64,000 nucleotides of DNA from JBBSBL01 sp963735885 (lineage in GTDB: Bacteria; Actinomycetota; Thermoleophilia; Solirubrobacterales; Solirubrobacteraceae): contig CAVTMP010000003.1 of the NCBI GenBank assembly GCA_963735885.1, positions 62,001 to 126,000 of the forward strand, read 5' to 3'. The notes below the pieces were generated by a model. It did not search any database, was not told the origin of the DNA, and saw only the letters and a program-made list of their open reading frames with translations. Shown here piece after piece: positions 1-9,486 of this stretch; within the stretch, counting starts at the first letter, position 1, and each line of letters begins with the position of its first letter. Both the position numbers and the translations under genes were made by a program.

Positions 1-924
1 CTCGTGCTCTGGGTGCTGATCGGCTGGCAGTTCGCGCTCGCCGAGTACCTCGGCGGGATCGTGATGATCGGGCTCATGGTCCTCCTGCTGCGGGTGTTCG
101 TCTCCCGCCGCCTGGAGGCCGAGGCGCGCGAGCACGCCCGCGCGGCGGACGCCGGCCACCAGCACCACATGGCCGGCGAGCGCCTGAGCTGGCGCGAGCG
201 ACTCACCTCGGCCTCGGCGTGGTCCGACGTCGCCCACAACTTCCGCGGCGACTGGCAGATGCTGTGGAAGGAGATCGGCATCGGCTTCCTCCTCGCCGGG
301 TTCGTCGCGCAGCTCGGGGACGACGTGTTCAACTCGCTCTTCCTCACCGACTCGCCCCCGCTCGTCCAGGTGATCTGGGGCGCGATCATCGGGCCGGTCA
401 TCGCCGTGCTGAGCTTCGTCTGCTCGGTGGGCAACGTCCCGCTCGCGGCCGTGCTGTGGAGCGGCGGGATCTCGTTCGCCGGCGTGATGGCGTTCATCTT
501 CGCCGACCTCATCGTGCTGCCGATCCTCGCGATCTACCGCAAGTACTACGGCACCGCGTTCGCGCTGCGGATCACCGCGCTGATGTTCGTGACCATGGTC
601 ATCGCGGCGCTGCTGATCGACGCGCTGTTCAGCGGGGTCGGGCTGATCCCGACCGGGCCGCGCCCGACCCGGGGGGACATCTTCGGGTCGATCGAGCTGG
701 ACTACAAGCTCGCGCTCAACGCGGTCGCCGCGGTCGTGTTCGCCGCGCTCTTCTGGATGACGTCGCGGCGTGGGGTCACCGACCCGGTCTGCGGGATGAA
801 GGTGGACCGCGCGAAGGCGGTGACGGCCGAGCACGGCGGCCGGACCGTGTACTTCTGCTCGGAGCACTGCCGCGACGCCTACGCGACGGCGTCGGAGCGC
901 GACGCGACGCCCGCCGCGTCCTGA
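1..924 (+). CDS. ArsP-type permease with C-terminal YHS domain (5' partial)
   Basis: The reading frame is open to base 1, so the true start lies upstream; the GTG at 4 is probably internal. The visible 307 residues hold several hydrophobic segments including the permease signature CSVGNVPLAAVLW (about 140-152), matching the predicted permease family ArsP_1/DUF318. After the last membrane segment comes a YHS domain (about 258-295) beginning DPVCGMKVD and containing FCSEHC. YHS domains carry cysteines that bind metal, so the protein is likely an inner-membrane exporter of metal or metalloid with a cytoplasmic metal-sensing or delivery tail. Family members sit beside copper or arsenic genes; the neighbours that would show this are outside the window. 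The substrate cannot be read from the sequence. Confidence 0.75.
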   Translation, partial: LVLWVLIGWQFALAEYLGGIVMIGLMVLLLRVFVSRRLEAEAREHARAADAGHQHHMAGERLSWRERLTSASAWSDVAHNFRGDWQMLWKEIGIGFLLAGFVAQLGDDVFNSLFLTDSPPLVQVIWGAIIGPVIAVLSFVCSVGNVPLAAVLWSGGISFAGVMAFIFADLIVLPILAIYRKYYGTAFALRITALMFVTMVIAALLIDALFSGVGLIPTGPRPTRGDIFGSIELDYKLALNAVAAVVFAALFWMTSRRGVTDPVCGMKVDRAKAVTAEHGGRTVYFCSEHCRDAYATASERDATPAAS

Positions 925-958
925 GCGCCGCCGGCGCACGGCGGCGCGGCCGCGTGCG

Positions 959-2513
959 ATGCTCCCGGCCGTGACGAGGTGGACGGCTCCGCGGCGCGTC
1001 GTCGCCGGCGTGGCGGTGGCGGTCACCGTGGCCGGCGCCCCGGCGGGCGGTCCGGAGGCGAGCGCGGCCGGACGGCAGGGCGCCGTCGCGGTCTACCTGA
1101 CGACGCAGGACGGCCGGCAGAAGGCCTCGCGCCGACCCCCGTTGCCGCTCCGGGCCGGGACCGCGCGGCCGGGACCGGACGCCGTCGTCGTCGATCCCGG
1201 CCGGAGCTACCAGCGCCTGAGCGCCGGCTTCGGCGTCGCGATGACCGACACCTCCGCGTTCCTCCTGCGCGAGCGGCTGCCCGCGGCGCGGCGCGAGGAG
1301 GTCATGCGCCGGCTCTTCTCGCGCCGCGGCGGCATCGGGCTGTCCTACCTGCGCGTCCCGATGGGGGGCTCGGACTACGTCGTCGGGCGGCCCTACACCT
1401 ACGACGACGTGCCGCGCGGGCAACGCGATCCGCAGCTGCGGCGGTTCTCGCTCGCCCACGACCGCCGCTACGTCCTCCCGATGGTCCGCCGCGCGCTCGC
1501 GCTCAACCCGGCGACGACCGTGATGATGAATCCCTGGACCCCGCCGGCGTGGATGAAGACCGACGGGTCGCTCGTTCCCACCGGTCCGACGGCGAGCCGG
1601 CTTCGCCCCGACGCCTACGGCCCGCTCGCGCGCTATCTCGTCCGCGTGCTGCAGGGCTACCAGGCCGCCGGCGTCCCGGTGCGGCAGCTCGGGGTGCAGA
1701 ACGAGCCGCTGAACACGCTGCTCGGGGCGACGATCCCCGCGATGTACCTGCCCGCCGCGCGACGAGGTCGTGCTGATCCGCGACCACGTCGCGCCGGCGC
1801 TGCGGCGTGCCGGCCTCGGCCCGCGGGTGCTCGCCTGGGACTTCCTCTATCCGCGCACGTTCTTCCCGCTGGCGGGCCTCGAGGGCTACGTGCCCGAGGT
1901 GATGCGCGGGGCCGGCCGCGAGATCGACGGTCTCGCCTTCCACTGCTACTTCTCCGACGCCTCGACCGGCGGCGAGCTCCACCGCCGCTACCCGCGCACG
2001 CCGCAGTTCCAGACCGAGTGCTCGAGCTACCTCAGCGACGTCGAGCCGGCCCAGATGGCGATCCGCACCCTGCGCAACTGGGCGGAGGGCGTTCAGCTCT
2101 GGAACGCCGCGCTCGACCAGCGCTTCGGGCCCAAGATCGGCAACGGCTGCCGCGGATTCGTCGGCCCGAACGCGGGCAGGGAGTGCACCGCGCCGGTGAT
2201 CGTCGACACGCGGCGGCGCACCTACCGCCTGACCTCGGACTACTGGGCGCTCGCCCAGTTCAGCCGGTTCATCCGGCTCGGCGCCCGGCGGATCGCGTCG
2301 ACGACCGCGAACCCGTGCCCCGACGGCGCGGCGGCCGTGCTGCCGCCCTGCGGGCTGGAGAACGTGGCCTTCCGCAACCCGGACGGGAGCCGGGTGCTCG
2401 TCGCCACGGGGAACGACGGGCGCCCGCACACGCTCACGGTGACGGAACGCGGCCGCCGCTTCTCCTACCGCATCCCGGACGGGGCGATCGCCACGTTCGT
2501 CTGGCGCGGCTGA
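959..2513 (+). CDS. Secreted glycoside hydrolase family 30 (glucosylceramidase-like), frameshifted
   Basis: This is a retaining beta-glycosidase of the GH30 clan. A hydrophobic, alanine-rich N-terminus suggests export. The core has NPWTPPAWMK, acid/base Glu in GVQNEPLN (about residue 249), and nucleophile Glu in QTECSSYLSD (about 353), followed by a C-terminal beta domain. The frame changes near 1757: the first part reads to IPAMYLPA and the match resumes in another frame as DEVVLIRDH, so one extra base sits in a C/G-rich stretch. Both catalytic residues survive if that base is removed. An alternative GTG start is at 971. It may act on glucosylceramide or steryl glucosides; a second glycolipid-type hydrolase lies at 48.4-49.9 kb. 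Confidence 0.8.
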
Positions 2514-2523
2514 CGCGGGCCGC

Positions 2524-4524
2524 CTACGGCGCCGGCAGGCTCAGCACGGACCCGCCGACGGTCGCCCGGGCGGTGGTCGAGCGCTGCGTCCAGCGCAGCC
2601 CGACGGCGATGCGACGGCCGGCCGGCGCGCGGACGGTGAGCGTCCCCGCGGCGGTGCCGGTTCCCGGGCGCCACGTGGCCGTGCCGTCCACCGTCGCGTC
2701 GCGGACGAAGCGGATGGCCCGGAGGCGGAACCGGGCCGGCCCGTCGCCCTTCGCGGTGAACGTGCCGCCGCGCAGCCCGGGTCCCTTGTCCGCCGCCGAG
2801 TAGACACGTCGGATCGTGGCGTCGGCGAGCGCACCCGCCGCCACGGTGGCCGCGCGGCGTGCGTCGAGTCCGGGGTCGGGCCCCGAGACGACGGCGGCCG
2901 CGGCCGCGGCGTCGAGCGTCGCCGGGTAGGCGCCCGGCGTGTGCACCGGCGGGATGCGCCCGGCGCAGGAGGTGTCGAGCGTGGCGAGTCGCCCGGGCGC
3001 GCGGACGAAGGCGCGGATGATCGCGCGGGAGCAGCGGGTGCCCTCGCTCAGGTAGGTGTCGCCCTCCGAGGTGACGTGGACCGAGTTGCGCAGCGCGACC
3101 ACCCGGACGCTCGCCCCGAGCTCGGGGCCGAAGTCCCCGGTGTCGGGCTGGGGGGTGAGCGAGTCGAGGTCGCCGCCCATGATGAGGACCGGAACCGACG
3201 CCGGCAGGGGCCGGGCGCCGTCGGGGACCGGCGGCGCGACGTGATGCGGGCGCGGCCAGTCGAGGCACAGGCGGTAGGGCTGGGTGTAGGCGCCGACCGT
3301 GACCCACTCGCGCGGCGTGAACGGCGCGAACGCGTCGGGCGCACGCGCGAGCCGCGCGGCGAACTGCGCGCGCCGCGCGGTCGGGGACGACCGCAGCGAG
3401 AAGAGCTGGGGGTAATCGGTGCAGGCGACCGCCGCGTAGAGGCCGTTCGAGAAGTAGTCCGCGGTCGAGACGCCGTGGTCGTAGGCGCCGGACTGCGCGG
3501 CGAGCCGCAGGAGCGGCGCGCGGTCGCCCGCGAGCGCCGCGCGCACCGACGCGTCGAGCTCGCGGTAGATCACCGGGTCGGACGCCGCGTCCTGGACGAA
3601 GTCGACGAGCGTCCGGACGGTCACCCGGGCGCGAGCCCGTCCGCCGTCCGCGCCGCGCGTGATCCCCGCGATCGGCGCGCGGCGCACGACGTCCAGAAGC
3701 CGCCGGAGTCGCGCCAGCGCGCTGCCCGGCGCGGCCGCCGCGCAGCCGGAATCCCGCGCGCACACGGCGTCGAGCGCGGCGCGTGCGACCGGCCCCGAGG
3801 AGGCGTACCACGGGTCCAGGCCGCGGACCGGATAGGCGGAGTCGAGCGTCACGGAGTGCAGGAGCTCCGGGTGCCGCGCGATGAACGACTGCACGAACCA
3901 CGTGCCGTAGGAGTCGCCGTAGAGGTCGACCCGCCCGAGGCCCAGGCGGCGCATGACCGCCGCGAGATCCTCGACGGCGTACGCCGTCCCGAAGAGGTCG
4001 GCGGCGTGGAGCGGGGGCCGCCCCCGACGGGCCCACGTGCGCTCGATCCGCCGCGCACAGCCGGCGACGAGACCGGGGAAGCCGGGCCCGGAGGTCACGC
4101 CCTGGAACTTCTGCAGGTGCGGGCAGTCGACGAGCCCGGAGTTGCCCGTCCCCCGGTTGTCGACGAGCAGCAGGCCGCGCTCTCCCACCAGCGGGCCGTA
4201 GATGCCCGTGTACTCGACGAGGCTGCCGGTCGACGGGTAGCCGGGCCCGCCCTCGACGGCGACGAGCGGCGGGCCGCTCGCCCGCCGTGCGGGCGGGAGC
4301 CAGCGGAAGGCGATCGGGACCTTCGGGCCGTCGGCCCGCGCCGGATCCAGCCGCCGCGGGAGCGATCCGCACCACCCCGGCCCGCCCCCCGCGCAACGGT
4401 GGAGCACCGCGCCGCCGACGCGCAGGGCGGCCGCGGGAGCGGGCGCGCCGGTCAGCGCGCAGCCGAGCAGGACGGCGGCGAGGGCGAGCGTCGTGGCGGT
4501 GGAGCGGCGCCGGCGTGCCGACAT
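2524..4524 (-). CDS. Secreted alpha/beta hydrolase, tripeptidyl aminopeptidase-like (peptidase S33)
   Basis: The 666-residue exported protein has an Arg-rich N-terminus followed by a hydrophobic stretch with Cys22 in a possible lipobox. The S33 fold is clear: oxyanion region EGGPGYPS (91-98), DNRGTGNSG, nucleophile Ser205 in GDSYGTW, acid Asp in GGDLDSLTPQ and His in NSVHVTSEGD. A beta-rich tail of about 130 residues follows the catalytic domain. Streptomyces relatives (SlpD/Tap family) clip short peptides from protein N-termini outside the cell. It converges on the GH30 gene with about 10 bp between stops and is divergent from the aminotransferase at 4605. The exact peptide preference is unknown. 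Confidence 0.82.
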   Translation of the reverse strand: MSARRRRSTATTLALAAVLLGCALTGAPAPAAALRVGGAVLHRCAGGGPGWCGSLPRRLDPARADGPKVPIAFRWLPPARRASGPPLVAVEGGPGYPSTGSLVEYTGIYGPLVGERGLLLVDNRGTGNSGLVDCPHLQKFQGVTSGPGFPGLVAGCARRIERTWARRGRPPLHAADLFGTAYAVEDLAAVMRRLGLGRVDLYGDSYGTWFVQSFIARHPELLHSVTLDSAYPVRGLDPWYASSGPVARAALDAVCARDSGCAAAAPGSALARLRRLLDVVRRAPIAGITRGADGGRARARVTVRTLVDFVQDAASDPVIYRELDASVRAALAGDRAPLLRLAAQSGAYDHGVSTADYFSNGLYAAVACTDYPQLFSLRSSPTARRAQFAARLARAPDAFAPFTPREWVTVGAYTQPYRLCLDWPRPHHVAPPVPDGARPLPASVPVLIMGGDLDSLTPQPDTGDFGPELGASVRVVALRNSVHVTSEGDTYLSEGTRCSRAIIRAFVRAPGRLATLDTSCAGRIPPVHTPGAYPATLDAAAAAAVVSGPDPGLDARRAATVAAGALADATIRRVYSAADKGPGLRGGTFTAKGDGPARFRLRAIRFVRDATVDGTATWRPGTGTAAGTLTVRAPAGRRIAVGLRWTQRSTTARATVGGSVLSLPAP

Positions 4525-4591
4525 GGCCGGGCAGTATGCCGCGCCGCGTGGGGTCGGCGCGCCGGCTCCCGGGGGCCGGCGATGCCCGCGA

Positions 4592-4597
4592 TAGCGT
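4592..4597 (+). promoter_or_regulatory. -10 TAGCGT, leaderless start of the aminotransferase
   Basis: The hexamer ends 7 nt before the GTG at 4605. No Shine-Dalgarno sequence precedes that GTG, so transcription probably begins at the start codon. Confidence 0.5.
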
Positions 4598-4604
4598 GCG
4601 ACGC

Positions 4605-5984
4605 GTGAGCTCCCGGGCGGACCCGATCGACCGCGCGCGCCTCACCACGCTCATCGCGCGGGAGCGGACCGCGTACCGCGACGCGAACCCCGAGTCGCGC
4701 GGGCGCTTCGAGGCCGCGCGGGAGGCGCTCTTCGCCGGCGTCCCGATGAGCTGGATGGCGAAGTGGGCCGGGGGCTTCCCGCTCCAGCTGTCGGGAGCGC
4801 GCGGGGCCCGCATCCGCGACGTCGACGGGCACGAGTACGTCGACTTCGCCCTCGGCGACACCGGCGCGATGGCCGGGCACTCCCCCGCGCCGCTCGTGCG
4901 CGCGGTCGCCGAGCGGATCGGCGGGTGCGGGGGGATCACGACGATGCTCCCGACCGAGGACGCGGCCTGGGCGGGGGAGGAGCTCGGCCGCCGCTTCGGG
5001 CTCCCGACCTGGAGCTTCACGCTGTCGGCGACCGACGCGAATCGCTTCGCGCTGCGCAAGTGCCGAGAGGTCACGGGCCGTCCGAAGGTGCTGGTCTTCA
5101 GCTGGTGCTACCACGGCACGGTCGACGAGACCCTCGTCGTGCTCGAGGACGGCGTCGCGCGCTCGCGGCCGGGGAACGTCGGGCCGATGGTCGACCCCAC
5201 GCTGACGACGCGGGTGGCCGAGTTCGGGGACCTCGAGACGGTCGAGCGGCTGCTGGCCGACGAGCAGGTCGCGTGCGTCCTGACCGAGCCGGCCCTGACC
5301 AACATCGGGATCGTCCTGCCCCCGGACGGGTTCCTCGCCGGGCTGCGCGCCGCGACGCGCGCGACCGGCACGCTGCTCGTCGTCGACGAGACCCACACGT
5401 TCAGCGCGGGGCCCGGCGGCTGCACGGCGGCCTGGGACCTGGAGCCCGACCTGGTGACCATCGGCAAGTCCATCGGCGGAGGGGTGCCGGTCGGCGCCTA
5501 CGGCATGACCCGGGAGGTCGCCGACGCCGCCCTGGCCCGCGAGCAGGCCGACTACGTCGACACCGGCGGGGTCGGCGGGACCCTGGCCGGGAACGCCCTG
5601 TCGCTCGCGGCGGTGCGGGCGACGCTCGGGGAGGTGCTCACCGACGAGGCCTTCGCCGGCATGGCCGCCCTGGCCGAGCGCTTCACGGCCGGGGTGGAGG
5701 AGACGCTCGGGGCGACGGGGGCCCCCTGGTCGATCACCCGCCTCGGCGCGCGCGCGGAGTATCGCTTCACGACGCCGGCGCCGCGGACGGGCGGGGAGTC
5801 CGCCGCGGCGACCGACGAGGCGCTCGACGAGTACGTCCATCTCTTCACCCTGAACCGGGGGATCCTCATGACGCCGTTCCACAACATGGCGCTCATGTGC
5901 CCGGCGACCAGCGCCGAGGACGTCGACCGCCACACCGCGGTCTTCCGCGACGCCGTCGACGAGCTCGCCGCGCGGGGACCGTAA
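4605..5984 (+). CDS. Class III aminotransferase, glutamate-1-semialdehyde mutase-like
   Basis: This is a PLP enzyme of 459 residues. The PLP lysine is in TIGKSIGGGVPVG (about 286-298) and the cofactor aspartate in VVDETHTFS. Overall it resembles glutamate-1-semialdehyde 2,1-aminomutase, including the N-terminal substrate lid and the GGVGGTLAGN motif. However, the window has no other porphyrin-pathway gene beside it, and many GSA-like paralogues are transaminases of unknown substrate, so I do not call it hemL. The GTG at 4605 is chosen because it follows a -10 hexamer. The frame is open far upstream, but that stretch overlaps the divergent peptidase. A strong hairpin lies downstream at 6046-6074. 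Confidence 0.78.
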   Translation: MSSRADPIDRARLTTLIARERTAYRDANPESRGRFEAAREALFAGVPMSWMAKWAGGFPLQLSGARGARIRDVDGHEYVDFALGDTGAMAGHSPAPLVRAVAERIGGCGGITTMLPTEDAAWAGEELGRRFGLPTWSFTLSATDANRFALRKCREVTGRPKVLVFSWCYHGTVDETLVVLEDGVARSRPGNVGPMVDPTLTTRVAEFGDLETVERLLADEQVACVLTEPALTNIGIVLPPDGFLAGLRAATRATGTLLVVDETHTFSAGPGGCTAAWDLEPDLVTIGKSIGGGVPVGAYGMTREVADAALAREQADYVDTGGVGGTLAGNALSLAAVRATLGEVLTDEAFAGMAALAERFTAGVEETLGATGAPWSITRLGARAEYRFTTPAPRTGGESAAATDEALDEYVHLFTLNRGILMTPFHNMALMCPATSAEDVDRHTAVFRDAVDELAARGP

Positions 5985-6045
5985 CTTTCGGCGTTCCGCC
6001 GGGTTCCTTTGTACATCTGTCCAAAAGACAGGGACCCCGGAATGC

Positions 6046-6080
6046 GAGCGGCCCGCCGAATAGGCGGGCCGCTCTCGTTT
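6046..6080 (+). terminator. Perfect 12-bp hairpin after the aminotransferase
   Basis: Arms GAGCGGCCCGCC (6046-6057) and GGCGGGCCGCTC (6063-6074) pair perfectly around the loop GAATA, and TCGTTT follows on the plus strand. It lies between convergent genes and could end transcription from both, but only the plus side has a T-rich tail. Confidence 0.75.
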
Positions 6081-6099
6081 CCGGTCTTCGCGGGGGCGG

Positions 6100-7101
6100 T
6101 CAGGCCGCTTCGCGCAGGGCGCCGAGGCGCCCGTCACGGGCGAGGCGGCGCAGCGCGCCCTCCTCGATCTGCCGCGCGCGCTCCGCGCTCACGCCGATCG
6201 TCCGCCCGGCCTGGGCCAGCGTCGTCGGTGCCTCGCCGCCGAGGCCGAACCGCAGCTCGAGCACGCGGCGCTCCGCCTCCGGCAGCCCGCGGACGGCGTC
6301 CGCCACCGCGCTCTCGCGCTCGTCGCCGGTCACCAGCTCCTCGACCGCCGGCTCGTCGCTCGGCAGCAGGTCGCCGAGCGCCGTCTCGCCGTCGTCGCCG
6401 ACGCCGAGGTCGAGGCTGGTCACCGGCTGCGCGGCCTTGCGGGCCTCGAGCACCTCGTCGATCGGGATGTCGGCGGCCTCGGCGACCTCCTCGTCGGTCG
6501 GGTCGCGCCCCAGCAGCGTCGCGAGCTCGCGCTCGGTGCGGGCGATCGTCCGCAGTCGCTGGTTCACGTGGACCGGCAGGCGGATCGTGCGCGAGGAGTT
6601 CTCCAGCCCGCGCTGGATCGCCTGGCGGATCCACAGCGTCCCGTAGGTGGAGAACTTGAAGCCCTTGCGCCAGTCGAACTTCTCGACCGCGCGGATCAGG
6701 CCCAGCATCCCTTCCTGGACGAGGTCGGTCATGGGAAGGCCGTGACCCTGGTACTTCCGCGCCACGGACACGACGAGGCGGAGGTTGGAGTTGATCAGCC
6801 GCTCCTTCGCGTCGAGGTCGCCGCGCTCGATGCCCTGGGCCAGCTCGACCTCCTGCTCACGGGTGAGCAGCGGGTAGCGGCGACTCTCGGCGAGGACGTG
6901 CGCGAGCGCGTCGCCCGCGGGGTCGTCGGAGGCCTGCGGGCCGGAGGCGGCGGCGTTGGCGATCCGCTGAGCCGTGAGCTCGGCGTGATCGTCGCGGCGG
7001 CGGCGCGCACGACGATTCGCCACCTGCCCGGGGCGGCGGGCGGCGGGACGCCGGGGCGTGTGCTCTGCGTCGGAGCGACGCTCGTTGTCTGGGTGCTTCA
7101 T
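6100..7101 (-). CDS. Sigma-70 family RNA polymerase sigma factor (group 1/2)
   Basis: The 333 residues begin with a basic, disordered N-terminus of about 60. Then come region 1.2/2 (YPLLTREQEVELAQGIERGD, NLRLVVSVARKYQ, DLVQEGMLGLIRAVEKFDW, FSTYGTLWIRQAIQR), region 3 (IRLPVHV...LLGRDPTDEEVAEAADI) and region 4 with the helix-turn-helix TLAQAGRTIGVSAERARQIEEGALRRL. Region 2 is very close to primary sigma factors, but region 1.1 is missing and the region 4 helix differs from the usual TLEEIG...RERIRQIE. This favours a primary-like group 2 factor, although it could still be the housekeeping sigma of this lineage. A canonical promoter and a GGAAG ribosome site precede the ATG. Confidence 0.88.
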   Translation of the reverse strand: MKHPDNERRSDAEHTPRRPAARRPGQVANRRARRRRDDHAELTAQRIANAAASGPQASDDPAGDALAHVLAESRRYPLLTREQEVELAQGIERGDLDAKERLINSNLRLVVSVARKYQGHGLPMTDLVQEGMLGLIRAVEKFDWRKGFKFSTYGTLWIRQAIQRGLENSSRTIRLPVHVNQRLRTIARTERELATLLGRDPTDEEVAEAADIPIDEVLEARKAAQPVTSLDLGVGDDGETALGDLLPSDEPAVEELVTGDERESAVADAVRGLPEAERRVLELRFGLGGEAPTTLAQAGRTIGVSAERARQIEEGALRRLARDGRLGALREAA

Positions 7102-7137
7102 GGCTATCGCGCTTCCAATGGTTTCGACAGGGAACTA

Positions 7138-7166
7138 ACTATACAAAAGTAAGTAATGGCATGCAA
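7138..7166 (-). promoter_or_regulatory. Sigma-70 promoter of the sigma factor gene
   Basis: On the minus strand TTGCAT (7161-7166) and TATAGT (7138-7143) are separated by exactly 17 nt in a locally AT-rich stretch. The expected transcript start gives a leader of about 30 nt. This is one of the few promoters here with a recognisable -35 box. Confidence 0.7.
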
Positions 7167-7385
7167 GGGCGGTTTCGCGCCGATTCGGGCTCACACGAGC
7201 ACGGGTCGCCGGTTCCGGCAACACGCTGACGCCTCCACATAAACCCGCCGTTACGCGTTGGTGACTCGGTCATCGAGGGTCTTCTCGCTCTGTACGGCTG
7301 AAACGGCCGATCGGTCGAACGTCCCGCCGGGCGCCGTGGCGCCCGGATCGGCGGGCGTGGGCGCGCGCTCTGCCATCCTGCGGGG

Positions 7386-8615
7386 GTGCCCGCCCCGGCC
7401 CGTCTGCAGCCCCCCCTGGCGCTCTTCCTCGTGGCCTGCGCGGGTCTCGCCGCCTGCGGCGCGGGCGACGGCGACGCCCCGGCCGGAGACTCGTCACGGC
7501 CGGCCTCCGGGTCGGCGACCGCCCCGGCCCGCGCCGCCGCCGGACTTCGGCTGACCCGGATCGGGACGTTCTCCCAGCCCACCTACGTGGCCACGGCGCC
7601 GGGCGACGGTCGTCGCCTGTTCGTGGTCGAGCAGGGGGGCCGCATCCGCGTCGTGCGCAACGGCCGTGTCGTCGCTCGACCGTTCCTCGACCTCTCGGCG
7701 AAGACGCGGGCGGGCGGGGAGCAGGGGCTGCTCTCGATGGCGTTCGCCCCCGACTACGCGCGGAGCCGGCGCCTGTACGTCGACTACACCGACCGCGACG
7801 GCACCACCCGGGTGGTCGAGTACCGCCGCAGCGTCGGCTCGCCCGACCGCGCCGACCCGGGCTCGGCCCGGCAGGTGCTGGCCCAGCCGCAGCCCGAGCC
7901 CAACCACAACGGCGGCCTGCTGCTCTTCGGCCCCGACCGCCGCCTCTACATCGGCCTCGGGGACGGTGGCGGCGGGGGTGACGTGCACGGCCCGCGTGGC
8001 AACGGACAGCGCCTGTCGACCTGGCTCGGGAAGATCCTGCGCATCGACCCGCGGGCGACGCGCCGCCGGGCCTACCGCGTGCCGGCCGACAACCCGTTCG
8101 TCGGACACCCGGGGGCGCGCCCGGAGATCTGGTCCTACGGACTGCGCAACCCGTGGCGCTTCTCGTTCGACCGGCGGACCGGCGGCCTGTCGATCGGCGA
8201 CGTCGGCCAGGACGCGGTCGAGGAGGTCGACTGGTCCCCGCGCTCGCGGGGGCGCGGCGTCAACTACGGCTGGCGCGTGTGGGAGGGGACGAGCCGCTTC
8301 GCCCCGGGCGAGTCCGCGCCGGGCGCCACCCCGCCCGTGCTGGAGTACCGCCACGGGACCGGCGACTGCTCGGTCACGGGGGGCTACGTGGTGCGCGACC
8401 CGCGCCTGCGCGGCTGGACGGGCCGCTACCTCTACGGCGACTTCTGCCGTGGGCGGGTGCTGAGCGCGCGCCTGCGCCCCGGCCGCCTCGCCGCCTTCGG
8501 GAAGGCCGACACGGGGCTGCGCGTCCCGACGCTCGCCTCGTTCGGCGAGGACGGCCGCGGGCGGCTCTACGCGGCCTCCTCCGGCGGTCCGGTGTTTCGC
8601 ATCGACCCCCGGTGA
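7386..8615 (+). CDS. PQQ-dependent sugar dehydrogenase lipoprotein (GSDH family)
   Basis: The 409-residue protein has a signal peptide with lipobox LAAC (Cys about 24) and an Ala/Pro/Ser linker. A six-bladed beta-propeller of the glucose/sorbosone dehydrogenase family follows: QPTYVATAPGDGRRLFVVEQGG, GGEQGLLSMAFAPDY, the calcium/PQQ region NHNGGLLLFGPD-LYIGLGDGGGGGD, GLRNPWRFSFDR and IGDVGQD. It is anchored outside the membrane. Homologues oxidise aldoses with PQQ, but many actinobacterial members have no tested substrate and no PQQ synthesis genes are seen here. Start GTG 7386 places the signal peptide correctly. Confidence 0.82.
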   Translation: MPAPARLQPPLALFLVACAGLAACGAGDGDAPAGDSSRPASGSATAPARAAAGLRLTRIGTFSQPTYVATAPGDGRRLFVVEQGGRIRVVRNGRVVARPFLDLSAKTRAGGEQGLLSMAFAPDYARSRRLYVDYTDRDGTTRVVEYRRSVGSPDRADPGSARQVLAQPQPEPNHNGGLLLFGPDRRLYIGLGDGGGGGDVHGPRGNGQRLSTWLGKILRIDPRATRRRAYRVPADNPFVGHPGARPEIWSYGLRNPWRFSFDRRTGGLSIGDVGQDAVEEVDWSPRSRGRGVNYGWRVWEGTSRFAPGESAPGATPPVLEYRHGTGDCSVTGGYVVRDPRLRGWTGRYLYGDFCRGRVLSARLRPGRLAAFGKADTGLRVPTLASFGEDGRGRLYAASSGGPVFRIDPR

Positions 8616-8626
8616 GCGGTCAGGCG

Positions 8627-8632
8627 TACGAT
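8627..8632 (+). promoter_or_regulatory. -10 TACGAT of the MBL hydrolase
   Basis: The hexamer ends 9 nt upstream of GTG 8642, just after the stop of the sugar dehydrogenase, so the hydrolase may be transcribed separately. Confidence 0.45.
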
Positions 8633-8641
8633 CGCCCGGCG

Positions 8642-9425
8642 GTGATCGACCTCCCCGCCCACGACGTCGTCGGCATCACCGCCGCCAACACGGGCCCGTT
8701 CACGCTGACCGGCACCAACACCTGGATCGCCGGGCGCGATCCGGCCTGGGTCATCGACCCGGGGCCGGCGCTCGACGCCCACCTCGACGCCGTCGCGGCG
8801 GAGGTCGAGCGGCGCGGCGGCCTGGGCGGCATCGCGCTGACCCACGACCACGCCGACCACGCCGCGGGCGTCGCGCCGCTCCGCGCGCGCCTCGGACCGG
8901 CGTCGGTCGCCGGGGCGCGCGGCGACGTCGAGGTCCGCCTGGCGGACGGCGATCGGGTCGGACCGCTCGAGGCCCTCGCCACGCCGGGCCACGCCCCCGA
9001 CCATCTCGCCTACCTCCACGGGACCGTCGCCTTCACCGGGGACGCGGTGCTCGGGGCCGGCAGCGTGTTCGTCGCGCCGGACCCCGGAGCGATGGCGGGC
9101 TACCTCGCGGGGCTGCGGCGCCTGCGCGCGCGCGGGCCGGCGCTGCTCTGTCCCGGCCACGGCCCGCTCGTCGCCGGACGCCGCGGCGAAGCTGGACGCC
9201 TACGTGGCCCACCGGCTCGAGCGCGAGCGCCGGCTGCTCGACGCCCTGGACGCCGGGCGGCGGGGCGCGGACGAGATCCTCGACGTCGTGTGGGACGACG
9301 CGCCGCCCGCGCTGCGGGAGGCCGCCCGGGTGACGCTCGCCGCGCATCTCGACAAGCTCGACGCCGAGGGGCGGCTGCCGGCCGGCGTCGAGCGCCCCGC
9401 CCTCCGCACCCGGCCGGCGCTCTGA
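8642..9425 (+). CDS. MBL-fold metallo-hydrolase, glyoxalase II/LACTB2-like, frameshifted
   Basis: This is a cytosolic metallo-beta-lactamase-fold hydrolase. The first frame gives NTWIAG (substrate pocket start), the metal motif THDHADHAAG, GHAPDHLAY, FTGDAVLG and CPGHGPLVA. The match then continues one frame over as DAAAKLDAYVAHRLERERRLLDAL through a winged-helix tail of about 75 residues that ends at 9425. The break is one extra base near 9175. Domain order and tail match LACTB2-like hydrolases that act on thioesters or nucleic acids. The exact substrate is not evident. All metal ligands precede the shift. Confidence 0.75.
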
Positions 9426-9469
9426 TCCGCGGTCGCCCCGTCCGGCTGGCCAGGGCGCGGGAGAGGGAC

Positions 9470-9475
9470 TACCCT
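9470..9475 (+). promoter_or_regulatory. -10 TACCCT of the molybdopterin oxidoreductase
   Basis: The hexamer ends 11 nt before ATG 9487. A short AGGGG lies between, so the transcript may be leaderless or carry a very short leader. Confidence 0.4.
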
Positions 9476-9486
9476 GCCGCAGGGGC

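Noticed and set aside
4605..5984. Calling the aminotransferase hemL
   Set aside because: Motifs fit GSA aminomutase, but paralogues of other function share them and no porphyrin gene adjoins it; hemQ is almost 58 kb away.
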